Source: Acidobacteriota bacterium (GTDB lineage: Bacteria; Acidobacteriota; Terriglobia; Terriglobales; SCQP01). Taken from it: a stretch of DNA of 64,000 nucleotides. The stretch lies in NCBI GenBank assembly GCA_027314025.1, contig DAHVCP010000073.1:1-64000 (forward strand), in the 5' to 3' direction. The notes beneath the pieces were generated by a model that did no database searches, was not told where the DNA came from, and saw only the letters and a program-made list of their open reading frames with translations. The stretch's first letter is position 1. Every line of letters begins with the position of its first letter. A program made the translations under genes and the position numbers. This document shows, in pieces, positions 42,489 to 52,123 of the stretch.

Positions 42489-44234
42489 CTAGGCCGTCGC
42501 CCGCGCCGCCTGCCGCCGCATCGCCAGCCACTGTTCCACCCTGCTCCATGGCCAGGTGTTGACCACCGCATCGACTTCCACCCAGCCGCGGCGAGCCTGA
42601 ATGACGCCGAACCGCAGGTTGTCGTACTGCGCCGTGCTATGGGCGTCGCTGCCGATGGCCAGCCAAGCGCCCGCCGCCCGCGCCGCGCGAGCCATTGAGT
42701 CGTTCAAATCCAGACGCTGCGGCGAGCCGTTCACCTCCAGCGCCACTCCCGCCCGGGCCGCGGCGCCCGCGACACGCTCCAAATCGAAATCCACCGGCGG
42801 GCGGGAGCCGATGAGCCGGGCCGTGGGATGCGCCAAAATGCGGACGTAGGGATTGGCGATGGCCCGCAACAGCCGCTGGGTCATTTGCTCGCGGCTCTGC
42901 TTGAAGTTGGCATGGACCGCGGCGATCACCACGTCCAGTTCCGCCAGCACATCGTCGGAATAATCCAGCCGGCCGTCGGGCAAAATATCCACCTCGCTGC
43001 CGAACAAGATGCGCGGCGGCCGGTCGCCCCGCTCCCGCCGCACGGCTTCCAGCTCCGCCTGCTTTCGCCGCAGCCGCGCCGGTTCCAGGCCGTGCGCGAT
43101 GCGCGCCGAGGGCGAATGGTCGCTGAGGCCCACGTACGCGTAGCCCCGCGCCTCGGCTGCGGCGACCATGGCCGCGACGTCCGCCCGGCCATCGGAGTAG
43201 GTCGTGTGGGCATGGAAATCGCCGCGGATGTCACCCAGCGCAATCAGCCGCGGCAATCGCCCCGCCACCGCCGCCTCGATCTCCCCCCGGTCTTCGCGCA
43301 GCTCCGGCGGGATGAACGCCATGCCCAATTCGCGGTAGATCTCCGCCTCGCTGGCTCCGGCCAGCCGCCGGGCGCCGCGGAACAGGCCGTATTCGTTGAG
43401 TTTCCACTTCCGCTGCCGTGCCAGCCCACGCAGCCGCGTGTTGTGCGCTTTGGATCCCGTGAAATAGAGCAGCGCCGCCCCGAACGCCGCCGGCGCCACC
43501 GCGCGGATATCCACCTGGAGGCCGCCGAACAGCAGACTGGCCCGCGTCGGGCCGAGAGCCAGCACTTCGCTGACTCCCTTCAGGCGGGCCGCCTGCGCCA
43601 GCACGCCCTCGCCGTGGCGGGAGGTGACCACCACGTCCAAATCTCCGACCGTCTCCACTCCGCGGCGCAAGGATCCCGCGGCTTCCGCCTGTTCCACCTC
43701 CGCCAGCTTGCGGATTTCGGATAGCAGAGCCTCCGCCTTGGGCAGCGCCTCGCCCAGCAGCATCCGTCCCGCGCTGCCGGCCCAGGATTGAATTGCCTCG
43801 CGCAGGCTGGCGATCTTAGCCTCGCCGAAGCCCGGCGTGCCGGCCAGCCCGCCGCTGGCCAACAGCCGCCGCAGGTCGTCCACGCCCGCGACGCCGTGCC
43901 GGCGGTGCAACAGAGCGATCGTTTTGGGGCCCAAGCCGCGGATTTCGAACAGCCCAAGAAGAGGGGCGGGAAACTTTCCGATCTCCCGCTCGCAAGCGTG
44001 GATGTGCCCGGTTTCCGCACCCTCGGCGATTTTCGCCGCCAGGTCGTGGCCAATGCCGGGCAACTCCGCCAACCGTTCGACCGACAGCTGAGTCACGTCC
44101 TCTTCCCAGCCCCGCAGCGTGCGCGCCGCTTTCTCATATGCGAGGGCGCGAAAATGGTCATTGCCCTCCAGCGCGAGCGCACGCGACATCTGCTCAAAGA
44201 GCGCGGCAATTTGTTGCCTGGCTAGACCGGCCAT
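42489..44234 (-). CDS. polX: Family X DNA polymerase with PHP domain
   Basis: A 581-residue protein. It has helix-hairpin-helix motifs (LAELPGIGHDLAAKI near 56-70; IRGLGPKTIALLHRRHGV near 98-115) and the nucleotidyltransferase centre GSLRRGVETVGDLDVVV (D198, D200) with a third Asp in GLQVDIRAV (D242). The C-terminal PHP domain (DFHAHTTYSDGRADV from about 339, GSEVDILPDG, ILAHPTARLIG, AIGSDAHS) has complete metal ligands. Bacterial PolX fills gaps in base-excision repair and its PHP domain has exonuclease or AP-site activity. ATG 44234 matches the family start. It is paired with nrdJ, which supplies dNTPs. Confidence 0.95.
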   Translation of the reverse strand: MAGLARQQIAALFEQMSRALALEGNDHFRALAYEKAARTLRGWEEDVTQLSVERLAELPGIGHDLAAKIAEGAETGHIHACEREIGKFPAPLLGLFEIRGLGPKTIALLHRRHGVAGVDDLRRLLASGGLAGTPGFGEAKIASLREAIQSWAGSAGRMLLGEALPKAEALLSEIRKLAEVEQAEAAGSLRRGVETVGDLDVVVTSRHGEGVLAQAARLKGVSEVLALGPTRASLLFGGLQVDIRAVAPAAFGAALLYFTGSKAHNTRLRGLARQRKWKLNEYGLFRGARRLAGASEAEIYRELGMAFIPPELREDRGEIEAAVAGRLPRLIALGDIRGDFHAHTTYSDGRADVAAMVAAAEARGYAYVGLSDHSPSARIAHGLEPARLRRKQAELEAVRRERGDRPPRILFGSEVDILPDGRLDYSDDVLAELDVVIAAVHANFKQSREQMTQRLLRAIANPYVRILAHPTARLIGSRPPVDFDLERVAGAAARAGVALEVNGSPQRLDLNDSMARAARAAGAWLAIGSDAHSTAQYDNLRFGVIQARRGWVEVDAVVNTWPWSRVEQWLAMRRQAARATA

Positions 44235-44486
44235 GGGGTCGTGGACCTCCCGGTTCAACCGAATCCCAGCATCCTTGTGCCCAAAATAACGCTCGGCGCG
44301 CGCGCATTGCAACGACGCCTTGGGCGCCATCCCCCACGCGGCTGTGGCAAAGCCCCCATAGCGCCGCCGGCAATTGTTCGCTCGCCCGCTCCCGTGGCAA
44401 GAGAAAACAGCCTGGACGTCCGGCGGAAACGGCCCATTGCGTGCGGCATTCGTTTCGAGCTGAGTAGCTCTGAAGCAGGAGATGCG
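44235..44486. other. Divergent intergenic region polX / serine hydrolase
   Basis: These 252 bp separate two divergent genes. GGGAGGT precedes polX and GCAGGAG precedes the hydrolase. No clear -10/-35 pair and no member of the repeat families is seen. Confidence 0.4.
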
Positions 44487-45716
44487 ATGACGCGATTGGG
44501 TGGAGGGGAAGTGCACGGCGAAGTGAGCCCAGGATTTGGGCCCGTGCGGGCCGCGTTCGCGGACAACTTTTTGCGCCGGGGTGAGTTGGGCGGAGCGTGT
44601 TGCGCCTATTACAAAGGCCGGAAGGTGGTGGACATTTGGGGCGGAGCCCGGAACCGGGAGACGCGCGAGCCGTGGGAGCCGGACACGATGGTGGTGATCC
44701 ACTCGGCAACCAAGGGCCTGGCGGCGATGACCCTGGCCGTGGCCCACTCCCGCGGCTGGCTGGATTATGACGAGCGCGTCAGCGCCTATTGGCCGGAGTT
44801 CGCGCAATGCGGCAAGGAACGCATTACCGTGCGCCAGCTCTTGGCCCACCAGGCGGGTTTGTTCGCGTTCGATGAGCGGGTGGATGGCGCCACCGTCGCC
44901 GACCTGGACCGCCTGGCCGCCGTGATGGCGCGCCAGGCGCCCCGCTGGGAGCCGGGCACTCGGCAGGCCTATCACGCCCTCACGCTCGGCTTTTACGAGG
45001 GCGAGTTGTTGCGCCGACTGGACCCGCGGCGCCGCAGCTTGGGGAGGTTTTTCCAGGAGGAAATCGCGGCGCCGTTGGGCGAGGCGATGCACATTGGCCT
45101 GCCCGCGGCGATTCCGAACGCACGCCTGGCCAAGTTGGCGCCGCCCAGCGTGCTGGAGGTCATGCGCGGGTTCGGTCCGCGCTTGGCCCTGGAGGCGCTG
45201 AACCCCAAATCCAACATCAGCCGCGCGCTGCGAGTGAATCCGGGCAGCGGCGTCTACCTCGACCGGCAGCGGATCTACGCGCGCGAGCTCGAGGTGCCAT
45301 CGGGCAACGGCATCGGCACGGCGCGGGCCATCGCCCACGCGTATGGCGTCTTCGCCAACGGCGGGAAGGAACTCGGGCTGCGCCGGGAGACGCTGGATTT
45401 GCTGGCGGCGCCCGCCATTCCGCCGACACGCGGTTTTCACGACGAATGTCTAAAAGGCGAGGTGCGGTTTTCGCTGGGGTTCATGAAGCCGAGCCCCGCA
45501 TTCCCCTTCGGCGCCGGCGACACGGCCTTTGGGGCGCCGGGCGCCGGCGGGGCGATGGGATTCGCCGAGCCCGCCACCGGCGTCGGCTACGCGTACGTGA
45601 CCAGCCAGATGGGGGCACGGCTCACCGGCGACCCGCGGGACATCGCCCTGCGCGACGCGCTGTACGCCGCCATTCGCCGCCTGCCGCAGCGCTCAAGCAG
45701 CGGCCAGGCGGCGTAG
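44487..45716 (+). CDS. Beta-lactamase-fold serine hydrolase (class C / esterase VIII type)
   Basis: A 409-residue protein. The S-x-x-K nucleophile motif is SATK (VVIHSATKGLAAMTLAVAHSRG, near residue 70), preceded by LGGACCAYYKGRKVVDIWGGA. Y in TRQAYHALTLGFYEGELLRR corresponds to the Y-x-x motif. The C-terminal GAPGAGGAMGFAEPATGVGYAYVTSQMG is where the third motif normally lies (GxGG-like rather than KTG). This set fits family VIII esterases/EstB rather than true beta-lactamases. There is no signal peptide, so it is cytosolic. AGGAG is 7 nt upstream of ATG 44487. It is convergent with glpF, 3 bp apart. Confidence 0.88.
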   Translation: MTRLGGGEVHGEVSPGFGPVRAAFADNFLRRGELGGACCAYYKGRKVVDIWGGARNRETREPWEPDTMVVIHSATKGLAAMTLAVAHSRGWLDYDERVSAYWPEFAQCGKERITVRQLLAHQAGLFAFDERVDGATVADLDRLAAVMARQAPRWEPGTRQAYHALTLGFYEGELLRRLDPRRRSLGRFFQEEIAAPLGEAMHIGLPAAIPNARLAKLAPPSVLEVMRGFGPRLALEALNPKSNISRALRVNPGSGVYLDRQRIYARELEVPSGNGIGTARAIAHAYGVFANGGKELGLRRETLDLLAAPAIPPTRGFHDECLKGEVRFSLGFMKPSPAFPFGAGDTAFGAPGAGGAMGFAEPATGVGYAYVTSQMGARLTGDPRDIALRDALYAAIRRLPQRSSSGQAA

Positions 45717-45719
45717 CGT

Positions 45720-46544
45720 CTAGTCGCCGCCGGCTTCGGCGGCGGAGGCGCGGGCAGGGGCGGCGCGGCGGGCGGGGAGATACGGGTGGATCAAGACCTG
45801 ATAGGCGCCGGCGCCTATCGGCCCGCCGATCAGCGGTCCGGCGATGGGCACCCACCAATAGTGTCCCGGCGCGGGAAGCGCCGCGCGGCCCCAGCCGGCG
45901 AAAAAGCAAAATAGCCGCGGGCCGAAATCGCGGGCGGGGTTGATGGCCCACCCCTCCAGATATCCCATCGAGGCGCCGATGGTGGCGACGAGCAGCCCGA
46001 TAAAGAACGCGCTGGTGTTGGCCATGGGCGCCATCTCGTTGTACTGCTCGGTGATGGCGAAAATGCCGAACAGCAGCAGAGCGGTCAAAACGATCTCGTC
46101 CCCGAAGGCGTGGCCGACCGTCACCGCCAGGCCGGGATGGGTGAAGAACGCCGCCGCCGCGCCGCCCGCCGCGCGGGTCAGATGCTGCGCCTGGTTGAAG
46201 TGGTCAATGACCGGCGAGAACAGCAAATACACCAGCCCCGCGCCGGCGAAACCGCCCGCCACCTGCGCCGCGCAATAGGGCCCGACTTTTTTCCAGGGGA
46301 AGCGGCGATAGCAGGCCAGCGCCACGGTGACCGCCGGATTGGCGTGCGTGCCGGAGACCGAGCCGGTGACGTAGATCGCCATGGTCACGCCCAATCCCCA
46401 GGCCATGCACACGCCCCAGTACGCGTGCAGATAGGGGCTGGGCTGGTAGAGCGTGTACATGCAGGCGGCGGAATCGCCGAACGCCAAAATCAAAAACACC
46501 GCCACCGCTTCGGAAATCAGCTCGCCTCTCAGTTGCCGCCGCAT
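45720..46544 (-). CDS. glpF: Glycerol facilitator (MIP family)
   Basis: A 274-residue membrane channel with six transmembrane helices and the two NPA-type motifs: [17 protein letters not shown] and [15 protein letters not shown]. The Asp after the second motif (NPARD) is typical of glycerol-conducting aquaglyceroporins. It lets glycerol diffuse in for phosphorylation by GlpK. The start overlaps the end of glpK by 16 bp, and AGGAGG lies 5 nt before ATG 46544, so it is co-transcribed and translationally coupled. Confidence 0.93.
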   Translation of the reverse strand: MRRQLRGELISEAVAVFLILAFGDSAACMYTLYQPSPYLHAYWGVCMAWGLGVTMAIYVTGSVSGTHANPAVTVALACYRRFPWKKVGPYCAAQVAGGFAGAGLVYLLFSPVIDHFNQAQHLTRAAGGAAAAFFTHPGLAVTVGHAFGDEIVLTALLLFGIFAITEQYNEMAPMANTSAFFIGLLVATIGASMGYLEGWAINPARDFGPRLFCFFAGWGRAALPAPGHYWWVPIAGPLIGGPIGAGAYQVLIHPYLPARRAAPARASAAEAGGD

Positions 46545-48100
46545 GTTTCCTCCTTGCCACGCTCCGCCGCCGCGCCCAGCGCCCCGCTCTCGATCCAGCC
46601 GAACGACCGCTCCACCGCCTTGCGCCATCCCGCCGTCAGGCGCTCCCGCTCGGCCGCGCTCATGCGCGGCCGCCACTCCCGGCCGGCGGCGACCAGCGAG
46701 CGCAACTCCTCTTCATCGCGCCACACGCCGGCCGCCAATCCGGCGGCGAAGGCCGCGCCCTGGGCCGTGGTTTCGGTCATCCGGGGACGGCGAATGGGCA
46801 AATCCAAAATATCCGCCTGGAACTGCATCAGCAGATCATTGGCGGTCATGCCGCCATCCACTTGCAAACCGGTGATGGCGATGGCGCTTTCGGCGCGCAT
46901 CGCCTGGACCACGTCGCGCACCTGATAGGCGGCCGCCTCCAGCGCCGCCCGGGCCAAATGGCCGCGGTTGGCGTAGGCGGTCAGGCCGGCGATGATGCCG
47001 CGGGCATCGGAGCGCCAATAGGGCGCGAACAAACCGGAAAACGCCGGAACGATATAGACCCCGCCATTATCGGCGACGCTCGCCGCCAGGCGCTCGATCT
47101 CCGGCGCCGAGCGAATAAGGCCCAAGCCATCGCGCAGCCATTGCACCAGCGCGCCGGTGACGGCGATGGCGCCCTCCAGCGCGTACTGCGGCGGCTGGCC
47201 TTCGCGCCGGCATGCGGCGGTGGTCAGCAATGCGCCGCGCGATGTCATGCGCCGCGCGCCGGTATGCAGCAGCAAGAACGATCCGGTGCCGTAGGTGTTT
47301 TTCGCCTCGCCGGGGCGGAAGCAGACCTGCCCGGCCAGCGCCGCTTGCTGGTCGCCGAGCATCGCCAGCAACTGCGCCCCGGCCGCCGCGCCATGCCGGA
47401 TTTCCCCCAGGCTGCGGCCCGGCGCCGCCGCCGATGGCACGATCTCCCCCAGGCAGGCGGCGGGAATGCCCCACGCCGCCAGCATCTCGGCGTCCCAGCG
47501 GCAGCTGGCCAGGTCCATCAGCTGCGTACGGCTGGCGTTGGTGACGTCGGTGATGTGGCAGCCGCCGTTCGGTCCGCCGGTGAGCTGCCACGCCAGCCAG
47601 GCGTCCACGGTGCCGAACGCCGCGTCGCCGCTTTCCGCTTTCTCCCGGGCATCCGGCACATGCTCCAGCAGCCAACGCAGTTTCGGCGCGGAAAAATACG
47701 TCGCCAGGGGCAAGCCGGTGCGGCGGCGGATGATGTCCTCCTGTCCCTCCCGCGCCATCCACGCCACCAGCGCGTCCACGCGCGTGTCCTGCCAGACGAT
47801 GGCGTTGTACAGCGGCGCGCCGCTGCGGCGGTCCCAAAGGATGGTCGTCTCCCGCTGGTTGGTCAGCCCGACGCCGGCCAAATCCCCCGCGCCGATGCCC
47901 GCCCGCTCCATGGCTGCGGCGGTGACCTCCAGCGTCCGCTCCAGGATCTCCATCGGGTCGTGCTCCACCCAGCCCGCCCGGGGATAGATCTGGCGGTGCT
48001 CTTTTTGCGCCGTGGCGATGACGCCGCCGCCGCGATCGAAAATGAGGCAACGGGTGCTGGTCGTGCCCTGGTCAATCGCCGCAATCAAGTTCTGGCTCAT
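46529..48100 (-). CDS. glpK: Glycerol kinase
   Basis: A 523-residue FGGY-family kinase that converts glycerol and ATP to glycerol 3-phosphate. The ATP phosphate loop is [17 protein letters not shown] (residues 6-22), followed by [35 protein letters not shown] and VWQDTRVD, which form the glycerol site. [24 protein letters not shown] and [21 protein letters not shown] complete the FGGY pattern. TACAAT (plus-strand 48128-48133) is a plausible -10 and GGGGGA the ribosome-binding sequence. It is the first gene of a two-gene glpKF operon; glpD is not nearby. Confidence 0.96.
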   Translation of the reverse strand: MSQNLIAAIDQGTTSTRCLIFDRGGGVIATAQKEHRQIYPRAGWVEHDPMEILERTLEVTAAAMERAGIGAGDLAGVGLTNQRETTILWDRRSGAPLYNAIVWQDTRVDALVAWMAREGQEDIIRRRTGLPLATYFSAPKLRWLLEHVPDAREKAESGDAAFGTVDAWLAWQLTGGPNGGCHITDVTNASRTQLMDLASCRWDAEMLAAWGIPAACLGEIVPSAAAPGRSLGEIRHGAAAGAQLLAMLGDQQAALAGQVCFRPGEAKNTYGTGSFLLLHTGARRMTSRGALLTTAACRREGQPPQYALEGAIAVTGALVQWLRDGLGLIRSAPEIERLAASVADNGGVYIVPAFSGLFAPYWRSDARGIIAGLTAYANRGHLARAALEAAAYQVRDVVQAMRAESAIAITGLQVDGGMTANDLLMQFQADILDLPIRRPRMTETTAQGAAFAAGLAAGVWRDEEELRSLVAAGREWRPRMSAAERERLTAGWRKAVERSFGWIESGALGAAAERGKEETCGGN

Positions 48101-48277
48101 TCCCCCGCTCTCCGTGCAATGGCGTGCATTGTACCCCGCCGCGGGGTGCGGGGCTGCTCCCGGCCCGCGACACGGCGTGCCAGCGGGGCGGAAACGCGGA
48201 CGATACGGGCCGCCGTGCGGGAACCGGCGGGTGCGGGAGGGCCGGGAGTAGGATGGGGGTGGAGGACGGTCCGCGGA

Positions 48278-48520
48278 ATGAGTCTGAAGGAAGCATTGGC
48301 CGCCGAATGGCTGGGCAAGCCCCGGTTGAAGCCCTGCCAGATGGCGAGCGGCCGGTGGGGCATCTACGACCGCCGGCACGGCAATCTCTACGCGGTGCAT
48401 GACGCCGGCGGCGAGGAGGGCTTCGCGACCGAGCCGGAGGCGAAGGCGTTCATTCAAGATCCGGACGAGCGCCGCTGGATGAACCGCGCCATGGCCGCCC
48501 CGCTCAGCCGCTGCGAATAA
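48278..48520 (+). CDS. Small hypothetical protein (80 aa)
   Basis: An 80-residue soluble protein ([71 protein letters not shown]). GGAGGACG lies upstream of ATG 48278 and TAGGAT (48249-48254) is a possible -10. The balanced amino acid composition, unlike the shadow frames, supports a real gene. The family is not recognised. Confidence 0.6.
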   Translation: MSLKEALAAEWLGKPRLKPCQMASGRWGIYDRRHGNLYAVHDAGGEEGFATEPEAKAFIQDPDERRWMNRAMAAPLSRCE

Positions 48521-48664
48521 GTGACGGGCTGTAAGCGAGCGCCCGGCGCTTCCGTGCCCCTCGGAGCCCGCGAAATCCCCGGCGGCCGCGCCGCGATGCG
48601 TAGCGGGGCCAAGAGATGTCCTGGCTCCGGCCTACAATGAAAGGACTGAGGACGAGAGGCGGGC

Positions 48665-50119
48665 ATGGGAGCGCCGCAGGTCGCGGCAGCAAAACAGCGC
48701 GGATTTGACCAGCGGGCGGAGTTGCGGGCGCTGGCCGACCAGGCGTTCTCGCGCGCCGCGGGCGCGCCGCTGATCACCGGCAACGGCATCGCCTTGCTGC
48801 GCAACGGGGCGGAGAATTACCCGGCGTGGCTGGAGGCGATCGAGGCGGCGCGGGAGCGCATTCACTTCGAGTCCTACATCATTCACGATGACCTGGAGGG
48901 CCGCCGTTTCGCCGAGGCGCTGATCGCCAAGGCCCGGGCCGGGGTGCGGGTGCGGCTGGTCTACGACTGGTTTGGGGCGTTGGGAGCGGCGTCGTTCCGC
49001 TACTGGCGCCCGCTGCGGCGGGCGGGCGTGGAGGTGCGCTGCTTCAATCCGCCGCGTCTCGGCAGCCCCTTCGGCTGGATGAGCCGGGACCACCGCAAGA
49101 CGCTGACGGTGGATGGACACATCGCCTTCGTCAGCGGGCTCTGCGTCGGACGGGCATGGGTGGGCGACGCGGCACGCGGCATCGAGCCCTGGCGCGACAC
49201 CGGGGTGGAGGTGCGGGGGCCGGCCGTGGCCGAAGTGGAGCGGGCGTTCGCGGCGATATGGGCGCTGGCCGGGCCGCCGCTGCCGGCCGACGATCTGCCG
49301 GCCGCGGCCGGGGAGATTCCAGCGGCCGGCGGCACGGCCCTGCGCGTCGTGGCAAGCGCGCCGCACACCGCGGGCGTGTATCGGCTGGATCAGCTGATCG
49401 CCACGCTGGCGCGGCGCTCGATTTGGCTGACCGACGCCTATTTCGTCGGCACCGCGCCGTACGTCGAGGCGCTGAAGGCGGCGGCCGAGGACGGGGTGGA
49501 CGTGCGGCTGCTGGTCCCGCGGGCCGTGGACGTGCCGGGCATGCGCTCGCTGTCCCGCGCCGGCTTTCGCGGGCTGCTGCAATCCGGCGTGCGGATCTTC
49601 GAGTGGGCTGGGCCGATGCTGCACGCCAAGACCGCGGTGGCGGACGGGCGATGGGCGCGGGTCGGTTCCACCAACCTCAATATCACGAGCTGGATGGGCA
49701 ACTGGGAACTCGACGTGATCGCCGAAGACGAGGACTTCGCCGAGCGCATGGAGCGGATGTACGCGGAGGACCTGGAGCACGCGGCGGAGATCGTGCTCCA
49801 GGAGGGCAAGCGCGTGCGCCCCGCCGATGAACCGCCCAAGCCGCGGCGCATGCGGGTGACCGGGCTGAGCAGCGCCGGCGGCGCGGCGGCGGGGGTGGCC
49901 CGCATCGGCAACACGGTGGGCGCGGCGATGACCAACCGCCGGCCGCTGGGATCGGCGGAAGCGCGGTTGATGTTCCTGGCTGGGGTGTTCCTGCTGTTAT
50001 TGATCGCGATTGGCCTGCTGTGGCCCTGGGTGGTGGCCGCGCCGGTGCTGGCGCTGGCGGTCTGGGTGGCGTTGTCGCTGCTGGCGCGTTCCTGGCGGCT
50101 GCGCGGCGGCGGGTCATGA
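48665..50119 (+). CDS. Phospholipase D-superfamily protein, cardiolipin synthase-like
   Basis: A 484-residue protein with two HKD motifs: H143-x-K145-x4-D150 ([18 protein letters not shown]) and H320-x-K322-x4-D ([21 protein letters not shown]). The surrounding [19 protein letters not shown] and [24 protein letters not shown] match the cardiolipin synthase branch. The C-terminus has two hydrophobic helices ([36 protein letters not shown]), whereas canonical Cls has its membrane segments at the N-terminus. It would join phosphatidyl groups at the membrane. The stop overlaps the next start (ATGA), a coupled pair. Confidence 0.87.
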   Translation: MGAPQVAAAKQRGFDQRAELRALADQAFSRAAGAPLITGNGIALLRNGAENYPAWLEAIEAARERIHFESYIIHDDLEGRRFAEALIAKARAGVRVRLVYDWFGALGAASFRYWRPLRRAGVEVRCFNPPRLGSPFGWMSRDHRKTLTVDGHIAFVSGLCVGRAWVGDAARGIEPWRDTGVEVRGPAVAEVERAFAAIWALAGPPLPADDLPAAAGEIPAAGGTALRVVASAPHTAGVYRLDQLIATLARRSIWLTDAYFVGTAPYVEALKAAAEDGVDVRLLVPRAVDVPGMRSLSRAGFRGLLQSGVRIFEWAGPMLHAKTAVADGRWARVGSTNLNITSWMGNWELDVIAEDEDFAERMERMYAEDLEHAAEIVLQEGKRVRPADEPPKPRRMRVTGLSSAGGAAAGVARIGNTVGAAMTNRRPLGSAEARLMFLAGVFLLLLIAIGLLWPWVVAAPVLALAVWVALSLLARSWRLRGGGS

Positions 50120-50838
50120 CCGCCGCGCGGGGCTTCCGCATCGCCACCTACAACATCCACAAATGCCGCGGCATGGACCGGCGCGTGGATCCCGGGCGCA
50201 TCGTGGCGGTGCTGCGGGACTTGGACGCCGACGTCCTCGCGCTGCAAGAGGTGCTGGGTTCCGGCGGCGGCGACGACGACCATGCCGCCTACATCGCCGC
50301 GGAAATGAAGCTGTACTCCAGCCTGGGCGAGAACCGCCGCCACCGCGGCGGCGCCTATGGCAACCTAACGCTGAGCCGGGCCGCCCCGCATGCCGTGCGC
50401 AACTTCGACATCAGCGTCCGCGGGCGCGAGTCGCGGGGCTGCTTGCGCGTGGATCTGGGCGTGGCGGGCCGCATGCTGCACGTCTTCAACGTGCATTTGG
50501 GAACGTCGTACCGGGAGCGGCGGGAGCAGGCGCGAACGCTGCTGAGCCCGGAGATTCTTCTCCGCCCGGAACTGGCGGGCGGGCGGATCTTGCTGGGCGA
50601 TTTCAACGAATGGATGCGCGGGCCGGCGACGCAGTCCCTGGGAGCGGCGATGCGCGGCGCCGATGTCAAGCTGCACCTCGGCCGCCGCCGGACCTATCCC
50701 GGCCTGCTGCCCCTGCTGCATCTGGATCACCTCTACTACGATCCGGGACTGCATTTGGAGCGGTTGGAGCTGCACGACGACCGCCGCGCGCGCATGGCCT
50801 CCGATCACCTGCCGCTGGTGGCAGAGTTCCGCTGGTGA
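50116..50838 (+). CDS. Endonuclease/exonuclease/phosphatase (EEP) family hydrolase
   Basis: A 240-residue EEP-fold enzyme: [39 protein letters not shown] (N and E metal ligands), [33 protein letters not shown] (GDFN), [11 protein letters not shown] (LDxxxxD) and a final [10 protein letters not shown]. The order is complete, so it should be active as a Mg-dependent phosphodiesterase. EEP proteins often accompany cardiolipin-synthase-like PLD genes in one operon; the shared ATGA overlap supports that here. The substrate, lipid or nucleic acid, is unknown. Confidence 0.88.
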   Translation: MTAARGFRIATYNIHKCRGMDRRVDPGRIVAVLRDLDADVLALQEVLGSGGGDDDHAAYIAAEMKLYSSLGENRRHRGGAYGNLTLSRAAPHAVRNFDISVRGRESRGCLRVDLGVAGRMLHVFNVHLGTSYRERREQARTLLSPEILLRPELAGGRILLGDFNEWMRGPATQSLGAAMRGADVKLHLGRRRTYPGLLPLLHLDHLYYDPGLHLERLELHDDRRARMASDHLPLVAEFRW

Positions 50839-50896
50839 GGCACGCGCGGGAGGCGCGGGTGTCATGGGGCCCGGCGTTCGCAGGTCTGTTCTGAAG

Positions 50897-50986
50897 TGGC
50901 GGAGAGGGAGGGATTCGAACCCCCGATACCCGTTAAGGTATACACGCTTTCGAGGCGCGCGCCTTCAACCACTCGGCCACCTCTCC
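50897..50986 (-). tRNA. tRNA-Ser (CGA)
   Basis: A 90-nt class II tRNA on the minus strand, with encoded CCA. The acceptor is GGAGAGG pairing with the 3' CCTCTCC, the anticodon loop is CTCGAAA (anticodon CGA), the variable arm is long, and the T loop is GGTTCGAATCC. It lies 7 bp downstream of tadA on the same strand, so it could be part of one transcript. Confidence 0.95.
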
Positions 50987-50993
50987 GTATTGT

Positions 50994-51497
50994 TTATACC
51001 CCAGGTCCGGCGCCGCGGCGGCGCTGAAAAAACCGGCGCAGCAACTCACCCGCCTCCTCGGCCCGTATTCCGGCGGTGACCGGGAAGGCGTGATTGAGCT
51101 GGGGATGGGCGGCCAGCGCCAGCACGGAATGAATGGCCCCCGCCTTGGGGTCACTGGCGGCGAAGACCAAACGCGCGATGCGCGCCTGGAGAAATGCTCC
51201 GACGCACATCGCGCACGGCTCCAGCGTAACATAGGCGGCGCAGCCGACCAGGCGATGGTTGCCGACGCGGCGGGCGGCTGCGCGCAAGGCGACGACCTCG
51301 GCGTGGGCGGTGGGATCACGGTCGGTGATGGTGCGGTTGTGGCCACGGCCCAGCACCTCGCCGGACGGCGAAACGATCAGGGCGCCGACCGGCACCTCCT
51401 CCGCCGCCTCCGCCTGCCGCGCCAGCGCCAAGGCCTCGGCCATCCAGTTCCAGTCGGCGGCCTCAGGCGGCCGCTCGTTTTGGCCTGCTGCTGCCAT
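50994..51497 (-). CDS. tadA: tRNA adenosine(34) deaminase
   Basis: A 167-residue zinc deaminase that converts A34 to inosine in tRNA-Arg(ACG). Active-site text is complete: H65-A-E67 (DPTAHAEVVALR) and P94-C95-A-M-C98 (TLEPCAMCVGAF), with GHNRTITDRDPT before it and SVLALAAHPQLNHAFPV as the C-terminal recognition region. The minus strand shows GACAAT ending exactly 6 nt before ATG 51497 (plus-strand 51504-51509) and no ribosome-binding sequence, so a leaderless transcript is possible. Confidence 0.93.
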   Translation of the reverse strand: MAAAGQNERPPEAADWNWMAEALALARQAEAAEEVPVGALIVSPSGEVLGRGHNRTITDRDPTAHAEVVALRAAARRVGNHRLVGCAAYVTLEPCAMCVGAFLQARIARLVFAASDPKAGAIHSVLALAAHPQLNHAFPVTAGIRAEEAGELLRRFFQRRRGAGPGV

Positions 51498-51532
51498 CGT
51501 TTGATTGTCGCAGCAGCGCCCGCCCCGCGCGC

Positions 51533-52014
51533 CCAGGGCCGGCGACGCATCCGATCAGCGTTGCATGGCTCGTTGGTTCGGGGCTTTGGCGCCTCGCGTA
51601 CATCCTAGCGCGCCACGGGCCCGCGGCGGCGCCTGCCCCCCCCAAGCGGCGAACGCTCACCGGGCCGAGGGCGGCGGTCCGCGGCGGCGTTTTCTGGGGG
51701 CGCGGACGGCCTCGTCCGCACCGTATTGCGGGCCGGCGGCCCGCGCCCCCAGAGCCGGCGGCCCGCGCGCCCAGGGCCGGCGACGCATCCGATCAGCGTT
51801 GCATGGCTCGTTGGTTCGGGGCTTGGGCGGCTCGCGTACATCCTAGCGCGCCACGGGCCAGCGGCGGCGCCTACCCCGCAAGCGGCGAACGCTCATCGGG
51901 CCGAGGGCGGCATTTCGCGGCGGCGTTTTCTGGGGGCGCGGACGGCCTCGTCCGCACCGGATTTGCGGGCCGGCGGCCCGCGCCCCCAGAGCCGGCGGCC
52001 CGCGCCCCCAGGAT
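51533..52014 (+). repeat. Tandem duplication, period 238 bp
   Basis: The 626-bp gap 51498-52123 has no gene. Two consecutive units start at about 51533 and 51771 (GGCGACGCATCCGATCAG recurs at 51541 and 51779). They are nearly identical over most of their length, with small indels. Each unit ends in a GC-rich palindromic block around GCGGGCCGGCGGCCCGC. That block also occurs in inverted orientation in the repeats near 57.6, 58.9 and 59.9 kb. Confidence 0.85.
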
Positions 52015-52111
52015 TGGCATCGCCCGGCTCGTGCGGCGAACTCCCGGGCTGCCGCCGCGGGCGATTTGCCTACGCCGCCGCCGCGGCCGGGCCCGGCCCG
52101 CGGGCAGCGGA

Positions 52112-52117
52112 TATGAT
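52112..52117 (+). promoter_or_regulatory. -10 element 6 nt before a GTG start
   Basis: TATGAT ends exactly 6 nt before GTG 52124, the start that also fits the protein's N-terminal FAD-binding strand. No ribosome-binding sequence is visible. It agrees with the leaderless pattern seen at several other genes. Confidence 0.45.
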
Positions 52118-52123
52118 TTGGGT

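Noticed and set aside
44235-45440. Extension of polX by about 400 codons upstream
   Set aside because: The extension is antisense to the serine hydrolase and lacks family similarity; PolX normally starts at MAGLARQQ-like text.
46862-48277. Long plus-strand frame over glpK joined to the 48278 gene
   Set aside because: Antisense to glpK; only the 80-residue part from ATG 48278 has its own ribosome-binding sequence and coherent text.
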